Assembly: GCA_944376745.1 (NCBI GenBank)
Contig: CALWDR010000105.1
Location: forward strand, 1-33,887
Direction: 5' to 3'
From: an uncultured Lachnospiraceae bacterium
GTDB lineage: Bacteria > Bacillota > Clostridia > Lachnospirales > Lachnospiraceae
DNA length: 33,887 nt
The notes beneath the pieces are model-generated. The model was not told where the DNA came from, made no database searches, and saw only the letters and a list, made by a program, of their open reading frames with translations. Below, one piece after another: positions 14,797 through 23,597 of this stretch (the first letter of the stretch is position 1; every line of letters starts with the position of its first letter). A program made the position numbers and the translations under genes.

Positions 14797-17118
14797 TCAG
14801 TCAAGCTTCAGGAACAGCTTCAATATACGTTTTACACAAGTCTCTAAGCTGCCACGTTTTAAAGTTCCGTTTTTCAGATCAGCCCGAAGCTCCTCCGGTT
14901 TCCCCCACGGCATACGAATATCGTTTCCTGCTTCAATACATTTTGTCTGGTTGCAGGGGACATTCCAATCACTGGTGATCATCCCCTGAAATCCCCACTC
15001 GTCTCTTACAATGCCCTGCAATAATTCGTAGCATTCACACGCACGCCTTCCATTTACGACATTATAAGAAGTCATAATAGACCATGGATCCGCTTCCTTC
15101 ACACAGATTTCAAACCCCTTTAAATATATTTCGCGAAGCGCCCGTTCTGACATTCTGCTGTCACTATAAAAGCGATTGGTCTCTTTATTGTTACACGCAA
15201 GATGCTTTACCGAGCAGGCAACATGCTCGCTTTGAATGCCGCGAGCTTTTGCAGCAGCAAATTTTCCGGCGATCAGGGGGTCTTCACTATAATACTCGAA
15301 ATTTCTTCCGCAAAGGGGCGTTCTGTGGATATTCATTGCCGGAGTGAGCCATATTCCAAGTCCGTTTTCTTTACACTCCAAAGCACCTGCCCTCCCGATC
15401 TGGTATAAAAGATCCGGATCCCATGTACATGCCACTAAGGTTGCACATGGCCATGCCGTCGCAGAAATGCCAATCTTGGGGTTCAGACGAACTCCTGCAG
15501 GACCGTCAATTGTCATGATCGCAGGAATTCCCAGTCGGTCTATTCCTCCCATTCCGGCGGTATCCGAAACGCCACGGCAGGGTATTCCACCTACCATATG
15601 TATCAATTCTTCCTCTGTCATCTGTGCTACAAATGCATCCAATGACAGGTCTCCTTTTGCAACCTCCGAAAACAAAACAGGTTTTTCCGTATCAGGAGCC
15701 TTCTCGGGGTTAACAGGCTCCGCCACCTCATGCTCCTTGATCGGAACGGAAGGAAGTGCTTCATATTCACCATTGGAGAGTATTCTTCTTTCAATCTTGT
15801 TTGGGGCACATTTTTCAGCATACTGATGTACCACTACAAATTCTTCCGGAACAACATATTTGTAATCAGCTTCCTGTAAGCTGCGGGAGCTGTTTCCTGC
15901 CAGGAAACGATACGCTCCTCCTTCTAATATATAAGCCGATTTCCGGCACTTTCCAAGATCATCATAGCTCGCCATTTCATCTACTTTGAATCTCAGACAT
16001 ATATTCTGGCTTTCTCCTTTTTCAAGCAGCTTTGTTTTCTCAAATGCAACCAGGGATATCTCACTCTTCCCCAATTTTCCCTGTGGTGCAGAAACATAAC
16101 ACTGAATAACTTCCTTTCCGGCCATTTCCCCCGCATTTTCGACTTTTACATTTACCTCAATTTCATCACCATCCAACCGTGCAATTGGTTTGTCAATCGT
16201 AAATTCTGTGTAAGAAAGACCAAATCCAAACGGATAATTCACCTTCTCGGCTGCTCCCGGCACGGTTTCAAAATAGCGATACCCTACATATATATCCTCA
16301 TAGTAAGAAACATAATCCTCACTGTCATGAAACGTTGCAGAAGATGGATAATCGTCAAACCGCTTTGCAAAAGTATCTGTCAGTTTTCCGGAGGGATTTG
16401 CATCGCCGCAAAGAATATCGGCAATCGCCAGTCCTCCCTCCTGCCCTGCCTGCCAGGCCAGTAAAGCGGCTCCGATCTTATCATTTTCCTTAATCCACGA
16501 TACATCGATCATTCCACCCACATCCAGTATTGCTGCTACCTTGTCAAACTGCTCCGTTACGTCAAGAACCATCTTATGTTCCGTTGCGGTCAGAAGGAAA
16601 TCGCCTTCCTTTTCTGTCCGATCCCAGCCTTCCCCAGAAAATCTATGAATCACGATCAATGCAACGTCCGTGGCTTTCGCTGCATCTGACACCAATTCCG
16701 TCGGAACATCAATCTCCTCAAAGATCTTATCTTCGTGCTCTGCCAGATGCTCCTTCATATAATCATAATAATATTTTGCTAACGGCTCATATACGCTCAC
16801 ATATGGGGCTTTCATAGCAAGTCCTTCATAGATGTTACGGATGTACCCGGAATACACCTGCCCGCTTCCCCATCCGCCTTTTATGTAGTCTATGCTGCCA
16901 ATACCGAAAACAGCCACTCTTGTTCCGGCCTTCAAAGGAAGCAACCCATTATTTTCCAGCAGCACCATACCCTCTGTTGCAACCTTTCGCGATAATTCAA
17001 TATGTTCCTGACATCCGGTAAGTGGTTTGCCATTTTCCCCTAAGGCTGTTGTCAGATTGTATCTGTAACGTGCCCATTTCTCCTGCTCTACAGTCGCACT
17101 TTTTCTCATGATATTCAT
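14797..17118 (-). CDS. glycoside hydrolase family 3 enzyme with reversed domain order
   Basis: A 773-residue cytoplasmic beta-glycosidase-like enzyme. The order is GH3 C-terminal alpha/beta sandwich first (RKVATEGMVLLENNGLLPLK, about 40-60), fibronectin III-like domain in the middle, then the TIM-barrel domain at the C-terminus (IMTIDGPAGVRLNP, PLCGRNFEYYSEDP, VKHLACNNKETN). The nucleophile is the Asp of MITSDWNVP (about residue 717). The acid/base Glu is likely in GWDRTEKEGDF of the first half. This circularly swapped layout is known from rumen and gut Clostridia. No signal peptide. The start at 17118 follows AAGGAAGGAAG; an upstream in-frame start lacks one. Probably trims imported oligosaccharides from the non-reducing end; glucosidase, xylosidase or arabinofuranosidase activity cannot be told apart. 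Confidence 0.93.
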   Translation of the reverse strand: MNIMRKSATVEQEKWARYRYNLTTALGENGKPLTGCQEHIELSRKVATEGMVLLENNGLLPLKAGTRVAVFGIGSIDYIKGGWGSGQVYSGYIRNIYEGLAMKAPYVSVYEPLAKYYYDYMKEHLAEHEDKIFEEIDVPTELVSDAAKATDVALIVIHRFSGEGWDRTEKEGDFLLTATEHKMVLDVTEQFDKVAAILDVGGMIDVSWIKENDKIGAALLAWQAGQEGGLAIADILCGDANPSGKLTDTFAKRFDDYPSSATFHDSEDYVSYYEDIYVGYRYFETVPGAAEKVNYPFGFGLSYTEFTIDKPIARLDGDEIEVNVKVENAGEMAGKEVIQCYVSAPQGKLGKSEISLVAFEKTKLLEKGESQNICLRFKVDEMASYDDLGKCRKSAYILEGGAYRFLAGNSSRSLQEADYKYVVPEEFVVVHQYAEKCAPNKIERRILSNGEYEALPSVPIKEHEVAEPVNPEKAPDTEKPVLFSEVAKGDLSLDAFVAQMTEEELIHMVGGIPCRGVSDTAGMGGIDRLGIPAIMTIDGPAGVRLNPKIGISATAWPCATLVACTWDPDLLYQIGRAGALECKENGLGIWLTPAMNIHRTPLCGRNFEYYSEDPLIAGKFAAAKARGIQSEHVACSVKHLACNNKETNRFYSDSRMSERALREIYLKGFEICVKEADPWSIMTSYNVVNGRRACECYELLQGIVRDEWGFQGMITSDWNVPCNQTKCIEAGNDIRMPWGKPEELRADLKNGTLKRGSLETCVKRILKLFLKLD

Positions 17119-17154
17119 TGCACTTCCTTCCTTGTACGTCATTTCTTTTGCCCG

Positions 17155-17979
17155 CTAGTCATTCAGAGCCCCTACTGCGACAAAAGTCACCTCGGTGCTT
17201 TCTGCCAGCTTATCCAAAACTTTATTGCAGATGTAAGCGTTTTGCAGGGATTCCTCGCTATAAGCGTCATATAAATCCTTTTCCGCCTCATAGCCATAGC
17301 TGTTCATCAGTCTTTGTATGTATTCCTGATAGCCATTTTCATCCACATCAATTTCTTCTTGTTTCGCAATTTCCAGCAGAATCAATTCCTGTTCCAACGA
17401 TTTCTTTACGGTATCCTTTGCGCGCTCACGAAATGTTTCCTCCGTTATCTGCAGTGTCGATAAATACTCTTCGTAAGTCATTCCGTATTGCTTTTCACAG
17501 GTGTTTCTAAAGCTCTGGATATAGGATTCCACGCGTTCATCCAGCAAACCTTCCGGCAATTCCTTAACTCTGCACACCTTTGTCAATTCCTCTGAAATAG
17601 CCGTGCGGGTGTTATTCGCAGCATAGTAGTCGTTGGTACTGTTTAAATATTCCCGGACTCCATCTTCCAGTTCACGGATGCTCGTGTACCCGGTATCCTT
17701 CATATAGGTCGCAACATACTCATCGGTTAGTTCCTCAAAGGAAATCTTCTCTTCCGAGGAATAGCTTTCAACAAGTCTTTCCATATATGACTTTACACTT
17801 TCCTCTGTCACAGTTCCCTTTTCCACTGTAACCTTCAAATTCTTATAGTCGCCCAATTCAATATTGGCATCGGTTATGTGCTCATCTTTTTGAGAACTTT
17901 TACACCCGGCAGCCATGATCACAGCTGCTACTATAATACATACACAAATTAAGTTCTTCTTCTTTTCTTTTTTTAACAT
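17155..17979 (-). CDS. trigger-factor-like lipoprotein, probable extracytoplasmic chaperone
   Basis: A 274-residue lipoprotein: basic N-terminus, hydrophobic stretch and lipobox IMAAGC. The mature part resembles the C-terminal (SurA-like) arms of trigger factor: LGDYKNLKVTVEKGTVTEE near the start, then DERVESYIQSFRNTCEKQYG, MTYEEYLSTLQITEETFRE and VKKSLEQELILLEIAKQEEI. The ribosome-binding N-domain is absent, and I see no clear FKBP prolyl isomerase domain. Such TF-like lipoproteins are seen in Lachnospiraceae, but this one is embedded in a glycan operon directly after the giant modular surface protein. A role in folding that protein or GH43 outside the membrane is the best inference. A GGAAGGAAAG site precedes the start, and a 9-bp hairpin lies in the 133-bp gap upstream. 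Confidence 0.8.
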   Translation of the reverse strand: MLKKEKKKNLICVCIIVAAVIMAAGCKSSQKDEHITDANIELGDYKNLKVTVEKGTVTEESVKSYMERLVESYSSEEKISFEELTDEYVATYMKDTGYTSIRELEDGVREYLNSTNDYYAANNTRTAISEELTKVCRVKELPEGLLDERVESYIQSFRNTCEKQYGMTYEEYLSTLQITEETFRERAKDTVKKSLEQELILLEIAKQEEIDVDENGYQEYIQRLMNSYGYEAEKDLYDAYSEESLQNAYICNKVLDKLAESTEVTFVAVGALND

Positions 17980-18018
17980 AGCCGTTGCTTTCCTTCCTGT
18001 CCATTAACATCCAGAGTC

Positions 18019-18042
18019 GGAGCAGTCCATTCAGACTGCTCC
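18019..18042 (-). other. intra-operon hairpin without U tract
   Basis: GGAGCAGTC and GACTGCTCC form a perfect 9-bp stem with a 6-nt loop in the 133-bp gap between the giant protein gene and the trigger-factor-like gene. No T run follows. An mRNA processing or stability site is possible. Confidence 0.5.
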
Positions 18043-18112
18043 TTATTTCCTTTATAATTCGAAACATCATACCGATCGGATGCTTGTACTGCAGCACGGA
18101 TTCCCATGATAG

Positions 18113-21100
18113 TTATGGATTTGGATTTAAGAACTCTGTTACTTTTGTCACATCCGTCGTAAACTGTATATCCGTATAATCAAGCTGCGCCGGGGCTCCT
18201 ACGTCCATTGTGAAGCCAAATGCCAGTTCTGTGTCTTTGGTTGCTCCCGGAAGTATATCTTCTATCGCAAATGTTCTCACAAAGGAACCATCTACGTACA
18301 GATAAAATGTTCCATCCTTATATGCGATATCCACGGACACCGACAAGTGACCTGTATCCCAGTTTGTAAGTACCGCGTATGGCAAAACGCCCCACTCTTC
18401 TTTTCCCGCATACGCAACAGCATTTGCTTTGATTCCCAATACGCCTCCTCCGGCTCCGTTATTCACCCAGATCATTGCCTTTGGCGCGTCAAAGCATCCT
18501 GCTTCCAGTGCATCGGTTCTTTTGATGACCGTGTGAATCAATGCTGCCTTTCCTGTATTTGCAAAATACATGCCGCTCCAGGAGCTGCCAAGTGCATAGG
18601 AACCTCTTAGGATATTCTCTGCGAGGCTGCCTGTATCCCACTTTGCATAATCGGAATAGACACGTGTTGCTCCATTCGAAAATGTAACAGCTTCTTTAAA
18701 CAAAGAATTATGTGCCCCTAAAAACTCAGTTACCTTTGCCTCTTCTGTTGTAAACTGCACGTTGCTATACTGAATTTCTGCGGCCTTTCCGCTTGCTTCC
18801 ATCGTAAGTCCGAAGGCTAATACACTGTCTTCCGCCGCATTTGGCAAAACCTCGGACAGATTCAGACTTCTGATAAACACGCCATCTACGTAGATATAAA
18901 ATACTCCATCCTGCAGTACAATATCAAACTGCGCATTCTGATTCTCCGCTGCACTCCATGTGGTCAGAATATCATACCCGACAGAGCCATTCAGCCAGTT
19001 GTCATTGTACACTACTGCATTTGCACGAATTCCCACATATCCCTGATTCGTTCCATCTGTCACAAAGATACCTGCCAATGGCTGCCCCTCCGGATTTGCT
19101 GCATTCGCGAAATCATCTGTTCGGGTTACTTTGGTCTGCAGCAATGCCTGTGTACCTGTCTGTGCAAAATAGAGCGGCTGGCTGCTGTTTCCATTCTTTC
19201 CGGTAACAACATTTTCAGCGATCTTGCTTAAATCCCACACTTCCATAGCAGACACTGCTTCTTTTTCATTGACTGTCACCTTTTTTGCAAAAATGGAGTC
19301 TGACGGAACCGGACTATCATCTTCTCCACCCTTCAAATACGCTTCAATCTTAGCCGGATCCGTTGTAAACTTCACATCACTGTATTCAACATCCGCCGTC
19401 TTTCCGTCTGTTTCTACCGTGAGTCCAAACGCAAGGCTCGTATTATCGGCTGACCCTATCACAACATCTGACAGCTTGAGCGCCTTTGCAAAAATACCAT
19501 TTACATAAATCTGGAATTGGTTATCCTTAAATACAACATCCAATTGAGCTGAAAGATTGTTTGGATCCCATGTGGTCAGAATATCATACCCGATAGATCC
19601 ATTCAGCCAGTTGCCATTATATACTACTGCGTTTGCACGAATTCCCACATATCCCTGATTCGTTCCATCTGTCACAAAGATACCTGCCAATGGCTGCCCC
19701 TCGGGATTTGCTGCATTCGCGAAATCATCCGTTCGGGTTACTTTTGTCTGAATCAATGCCTGTGTGCCTGTCTGTGCAAAATAGAGAGGTTGTGCCACTG
19801 TCCCCATCTTTCCTGTAGCTACATTTTGAGCGATCCTGCTTAAATCCCATCTCCCAATAACGGATGCCGCCTCATTTCCGTTAACTGTCACCTTCTCTGC
19901 AAAAATGGAGTCTGATGGAAACGGACTATCTTCTCCGCCTTTCAAATACTCTTCAATCTTAGCAGAATCCGTTGTAAACTTCACATCACTGTATTCAACA
20001 TCCGCCGTCTTTCCGTCTGTTTCTACCGTGAGTCCAAATGCCAGACTCGTATTATCGACTACTCCTGCCAAGACATCTGACAGCTTCAGCGTTTTTACCA
20101 AAATATTATCCACATAAATCCGGAATTGGTTATCCTTAAATACAATATCCAATTGAGCCGAAAGATGGCTTGGATCCCATGTTGTCAGAATATCATACCC
20201 GACAGAGCCATTCAGCCAGTTGCCATTATACACTACTGCATTTGCACGAATTCCCACATATCCCTGATTCGTTCCGTCTGTCACATAGATACCTGCCAAT
20301 GGCTGCCCCTCCGGATTCGCTGCGTTCGCGAAATCATCCGTACGGGTTACTTTGGTCTGCAGCAACGCCTGCGTGCCTGTCTGTGCAAAGTAGAGTGGCT
20401 GACTGCTGCTTCCATTCTTTCCGGTAACAACATTTTGAGCAATCTTACTTAAATCCCACGGATATACTACTGACTCTACTGTCTTTCCATTTATATTCAC
20501 TGACTTGGTAAATATCGAGCCAGCCGGTACATTTTCTTTTGCCTCATTCTGCGCAATATAAGAATCCACGGTTGTACCATCGGTGGTAAATTGAACATCG
20601 GCAAATTTCACGGAAGCAGATTTCCCATTTGTCTCTGAAACCAGTCCGATCGCAAGCTTTTGACCCGGTGTAACTCCCGGAAGTACATCTGAAACCTTCA
20701 AAGCTTTTACTTTGTTTCCGTCTACATAGAGGAAGATCTGATCATCCTTCACCACAATATCCAATGTTGCTGACAAATGCTCCTCGGCGCTCCATGTAGC
20801 AAGGATATCATAGTTAACAGAGTTGTTCAGCCAAATATCATTATATACGACTCCATTATTCCGTATTCCCACGTAGCCTGTATGTTTTCCATCCGACAAA
20901 ACAATGCCCGCCAGCGGCTGTCCCTCTGGATTCTCAGCATTTTTAAAGTCATCCGTACGGATAACAGTCAACCTCACTAAAGCCGTATTTCCGGTCTGTG
21001 CAAAATAAATCGGCTGGCTGCTCATACCATTTATGCAAGTTACCGTATTGTTTTTGATCTCACTTAAATCCCAGCGATAAGGCATCGATTCCAATCTGCA

Positions 21101-23596
21101 TCCGTTAACAGTTACATATTGTGCAAAAAGAGTACCTTCCGGTATGGTATGTCCTGCTTCCTTTGCCTCCAATGCAGAGCTAACCTGCTTCGCATCTGTT
21201 GTGAATTTAATATTACTGAATTCTATATCCGCGGGTTTATCTGCATGCATCATCAGCCCAACTGCAACTTCTTTGTCAGCTCCTGCGCCAGCGACCACCT
21301 TGGATAATTCTAATTTTGTCACGAAGATATCATCTACATAAACGTAGAATAATCCATCCTTTAATATGATGTCCAATTTTGCTGACAAATGCTCCGGTGC
21401 CCACGTAGACAAGACATCATAGCCAATGACATGTTCTATCCATGTTCCATTGTATACCAAACCATGCTGCCGGATTCCAAACCAACCGCTCTGGGTTCCA
21501 TCTGTTATCATTAGACCGCCCAACAGATCCGACTGATAACTCTTCCCTTCTTCAAATTTTGTCGTATAGCTGACCGTAGCGGAAAACCATGCCGATTTCC
21601 CTGTCTCTCTGAAATATAATGGCTGCCAGCTTGTGCCTTTGGAATACGAGCCGGACACCTTACCTATACCTTCTTTGGAACGATCCCAAACTCCGGTATT
21701 GGAATATACTGTTTTGCCATTTACTTCGACCGCCTGCGCAAAAGCGGAAAGCTTCAACGCAAAATCCTTCACGGTATCCTTACTCAGATCTATCTTCTCA
21801 GTTACGGGTATGTAATCCTCTGCCTCCACATAAACATAGTATTTTCCTGCCGGCATATTTACTTTATACCCTTTATCTCCAGCTGCTGAAACCTCATAGC
21901 GCAGGATACGATTCGTCTCTCCGGTGACGATAACCTTTGCAGACAGAGCATTATCTCCGCCTTTCACAACCCCGGTAAGGTTGTAACCATCACATTTCTT
22001 GAAGGTAACCCGAATCTCCTGATTGCCGTCAGAGGCTTTTATGGTATACACGCCGCCATTGGCATTTTTCATGGCATCCTCTAATTTTTCTACGCCATTC
22101 ACCATAAGAGAAGCAACCTCATAACCTGAATTACAGGTAATGGTAATATCAAAGGATTCTCCCTTGGAAATGGCCAATTTGGACGTCGTCACCGTACCAC
22201 CTGAATTCGTTGCCTGTGCATCTACCAGATATACACCACGCTCATTCAGATACTTCTTTGCTCCATCAATATCGATCTCATTACATGAATAATCTTTGAA
22301 GATAGTATCCATGGAATAGGAATAGAATGCCGGAAATACCTTTGTATCCAGGAAATCCTTCTGCTCAGCTGTCAGGTATTCGTCGTCAGCAAAATACCAG
22401 AAGGTGTCACCGTATTTTACAACCGACAGTTTAATACCTTCTTTTGTTTTTGCATTCTTATTCTCTCTGTAACAATCCGTATGTATATTCCTGACCCAAT
22501 CCTTACTGTCATAAGTGATCAGCTTGTACTGCGATAGATTTTTTGTACCATTGATTCCGTCCACAAGCAACTCGTCATTTACTTCAAAAACAACCGTATT
22601 TCTGTGTCCCTCCTGTGACATGAAGAAAAAACCTATCTCCTTGGTTCCGTCAGCCATACTTTTCACTGGCACAATTGTTGCCTCTGCAATAAAATCAGAA
22701 CAATATTTATCTTTAAAAAAGATAGCATGTGCTTCAGTTCCATAAGAAGATTCCACAACACCATCTTCTTCGTGGGATATATCCCAATTTCCTGTCTTCG
22801 CAAGACCTGTTACGGAATCTCCCGCAACCGCGCCTTCTTTATCCTCAGTCATATAACCATTTTTATCAAACTTCCAATAGCTTGAAATTGCATTGATGGT
22901 GGGGAATACTGCCATCTTCTTCATATCTGTAACGTACTGTTCTCCTTCTAACACTCCTCTGTAGTTTGGGAACAAATAGATTACTTCCGGAATCCCTTTT
23001 GTGGTATCCACACGCAAAAATTCCCATGGCAAAAACATTTCCAGTGTAGCTGACTTCGTTTGTCTGCTATTTATTTCACCGTCCACCACTACAGCGCGCT
23101 TAAAACCAGATGCCTCAGCAGTATGACAATCTCCTCTCATATCTATTACAAGGTTTGTTGCATATAGAGAGCTGTCATATTCTTTCTCATCAACATCGTT
23201 CACAGCCACACAGATATCAAATGCAGAATTACTTTCCATCGTGTGATCCCCGTCATTTACAATGTTCGTATCTTCTGCCACTGCCGCAATGTAAACACCG
23301 TACTCTGTCGAAAAAGCTGTTACCTTTAAGTTCGGCATCAAGCCATTCGTATTCTGTATATAGGTGTTCTTAAACCACTTTTTGTTCTGCCACTTGTCTT
23401 CATCCAGGACACCGTCGATCTGCATATCCGGATCATTTTCGGCTTTACAAAAGCTCATATATTCTTTTTTATATGTATTTTCAGCCTGCAGGATTTTGGG
23501 GCCTGACAGCAGAAATATCGCTCCTATTCCTATTAAGAGTGCTGCAAGTAAGATGATACCAATAATAACAATTATTGTTTTTTTCTTTTTGGCCAT
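18113..23596 (-). CDS. giant membrane-anchored modular carbohydrate-binding protein
   Basis: 1827 residues. A KKKK plus hydrophobic segment (about 7-32) makes an N-terminal signal anchor. Residues about 50-235 look like a CBM9/DOMON-type domain (DMQIDGVLDEDKW, TEYGVYIAAVAEDTNI). Residues 240-450 look like a concanavalin-like sandwich. A short Ig-like region (455-540) and a carboxypeptidase-regulatory-like domain (541-620, LTGVVKGGDNALSAKVIVTG) follow, then six tandem modules of about 200 residues. No catalytic motif of a known GH family, LPXTG or dockerin is visible. The ATG is 1 nt after the GH43 stop (TAATATG), so translation is coupled; the longer GTG start overlaps the ribosome site. It is likely a surface scaffold that holds polysaccharide for the GH43 lipoprotein and the ABC importer. 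Domain names are fold-level guesses. Confidence 0.85.
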   Translation of the reverse strand: MAKKKKTIIVIIGIILLAALLIGIGAIFLLSGPKILQAENTYKKEYMSFCKAENDPDMQIDGVLDEDKWQNKKWFKNTYIQNTNGLMPNLKVTAFSTEYGVYIAAVAEDTNIVNDGDHTMESNSAFDICVAVNDVDEKEYDSSLYATNLVIDMRGDCHTAEASGFKRAVVVDGEINSRQTKSATLEMFLPWEFLRVDTTKGIPEVIYLFPNYRGVLEGEQYVTDMKKMAVFPTINAISSYWKFDKNGYMTEDKEGAVAGDSVTGLAKTGNWDISHEEDGVVESSYGTEAHAIFFKDKYCSDFIAEATIVPVKSMADGTKEIGFFFMSQEGHRNTVVFEVNDELLVDGINGTKNLSQYKLITYDSKDWVRNIHTDCYRENKNAKTKEGIKLSVVKYGDTFWYFADDEYLTAEQKDFLDTKVFPAFYSYSMDTIFKDYSCNEIDIDGAKKYLNERGVYLVDAQATNSGGTVTTSKLAISKGESFDITITCNSGYEVASLMVNGVEKLEDAMKNANGGVYTIKASDGNQEIRVTFKKCDGYNLTGVVKGGDNALSAKVIVTGETNRILRYEVSAAGDKGYKVNMPAGKYYVYVEAEDYIPVTEKIDLSKDTVKDFALKLSAFAQAVEVNGKTVYSNTGVWDRSKEGIGKVSGSYSKGTSWQPLYFRETGKSAWFSATVSYTTKFEEGKSYQSDLLGGLMITDGTQSGWFGIRQHGLVYNGTWIEHVIGYDVLSTWAPEHLSAKLDIILKDGLFYVYVDDIFVTKLELSKVVAGAGADKEVAVGLMMHADKPADIEFSNIKFTTDAKQVSSALEAKEAGHTIPEGTLFAQYVTVNGCRLESMPYRWDLSEIKNNTVTCINGMSSQPIYFAQTGNTALVRLTVIRTDDFKNAENPEGQPLAGIVLSDGKHTGYVGIRNNGVVYNDIWLNNSVNYDILATWSAEEHLSATLDIVVKDDQIFLYVDGNKVKALKVSDVLPGVTPGQKLAIGLVSETNGKSASVKFADVQFTTDGTTVDSYIAQNEAKENVPAGSIFTKSVNINGKTVESVVYPWDLSKIAQNVVTGKNGSSSQPLYFAQTGTQALLQTKVTRTDDFANAANPEGQPLAGIYVTDGTNQGYVGIRANAVVYNGNWLNGSVGYDILTTWDPSHLSAQLDIVFKDNQFRIYVDNILVKTLKLSDVLAGVVDNTSLAFGLTVETDGKTADVEYSDVKFTTDSAKIEEYLKGGEDSPFPSDSIFAEKVTVNGNEAASVIGRWDLSRIAQNVATGKMGTVAQPLYFAQTGTQALIQTKVTRTDDFANAANPEGQPLAGIFVTDGTNQGYVGIRANAVVYNGNWLNGSIGYDILTTWDPNNLSAQLDVVFKDNQFQIYVNGIFAKALKLSDVVIGSADNTSLAFGLTVETDGKTADVEYSDVKFTTDPAKIEAYLKGGEDDSPVPSDSIFAKKVTVNEKEAVSAMEVWDLSKIAENVVTGKNGNSSQPLYFAQTGTQALLQTKVTRTDDFANAANPEGQPLAGIFVTDGTNQGYVGIRANAVVYNDNWLNGSVGYDILTTWSAAENQNAQFDIVLQDGVFYIYVDGVFIRSLNLSEVLPNAAEDSVLAFGLTMEASGKAAEIQYSNVQFTTEEAKVTEFLGAHNSLFKEAVTFSNGATRVYSDYAKWDTGSLAENILRGSYALGSSWSGMYFANTGKAALIHTVIKRTDALEAGCFDAPKAMIWVNNGAGGGVLGIKANAVAYAGKEEWGVLPYAVLTNWDTGHLSVSVDIAYKDGTFYLYVDGSFVRTFAIEDILPGATKDTELAFGFTMDVGAPAQLDYTDIQFTTDVTKVTEFLNPNP
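18143..21742 (-). repeat. six tandem lectin-like modules encoded in the giant gene
   Basis: Approximate modules: 21187-21742, 20570-21121, 19958-20509, 19349-19903, 18734-19294 and 18143-18697. Each begins with a W-D motif, continues through QPLYFAQTG, TRTDDF and GYVGIRANAVVYN, and ends near FTTD. Period is about 197-205 codons. Modules 3, 4 and 5 are nearly identical over long DNA stretches (for example the blocks at 19362 and 19971, 609 bp apart). This indicates recent duplication or gene conversion. Confidence 0.9.
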
Positions 23597-23597
23597 A

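Noticed and set aside
20126..20452. Plus-strand frames opposite the modules of the giant gene
   Set aside because: They recur with the same period as the modules and are simply their complement.
18143..21742. Tandem arrays in the giant gene as a CRISPR or minisatellite
   Set aside because: The period is about 600 bp, the frame is kept and the differences are mostly conservative; it is a protein module repeat.
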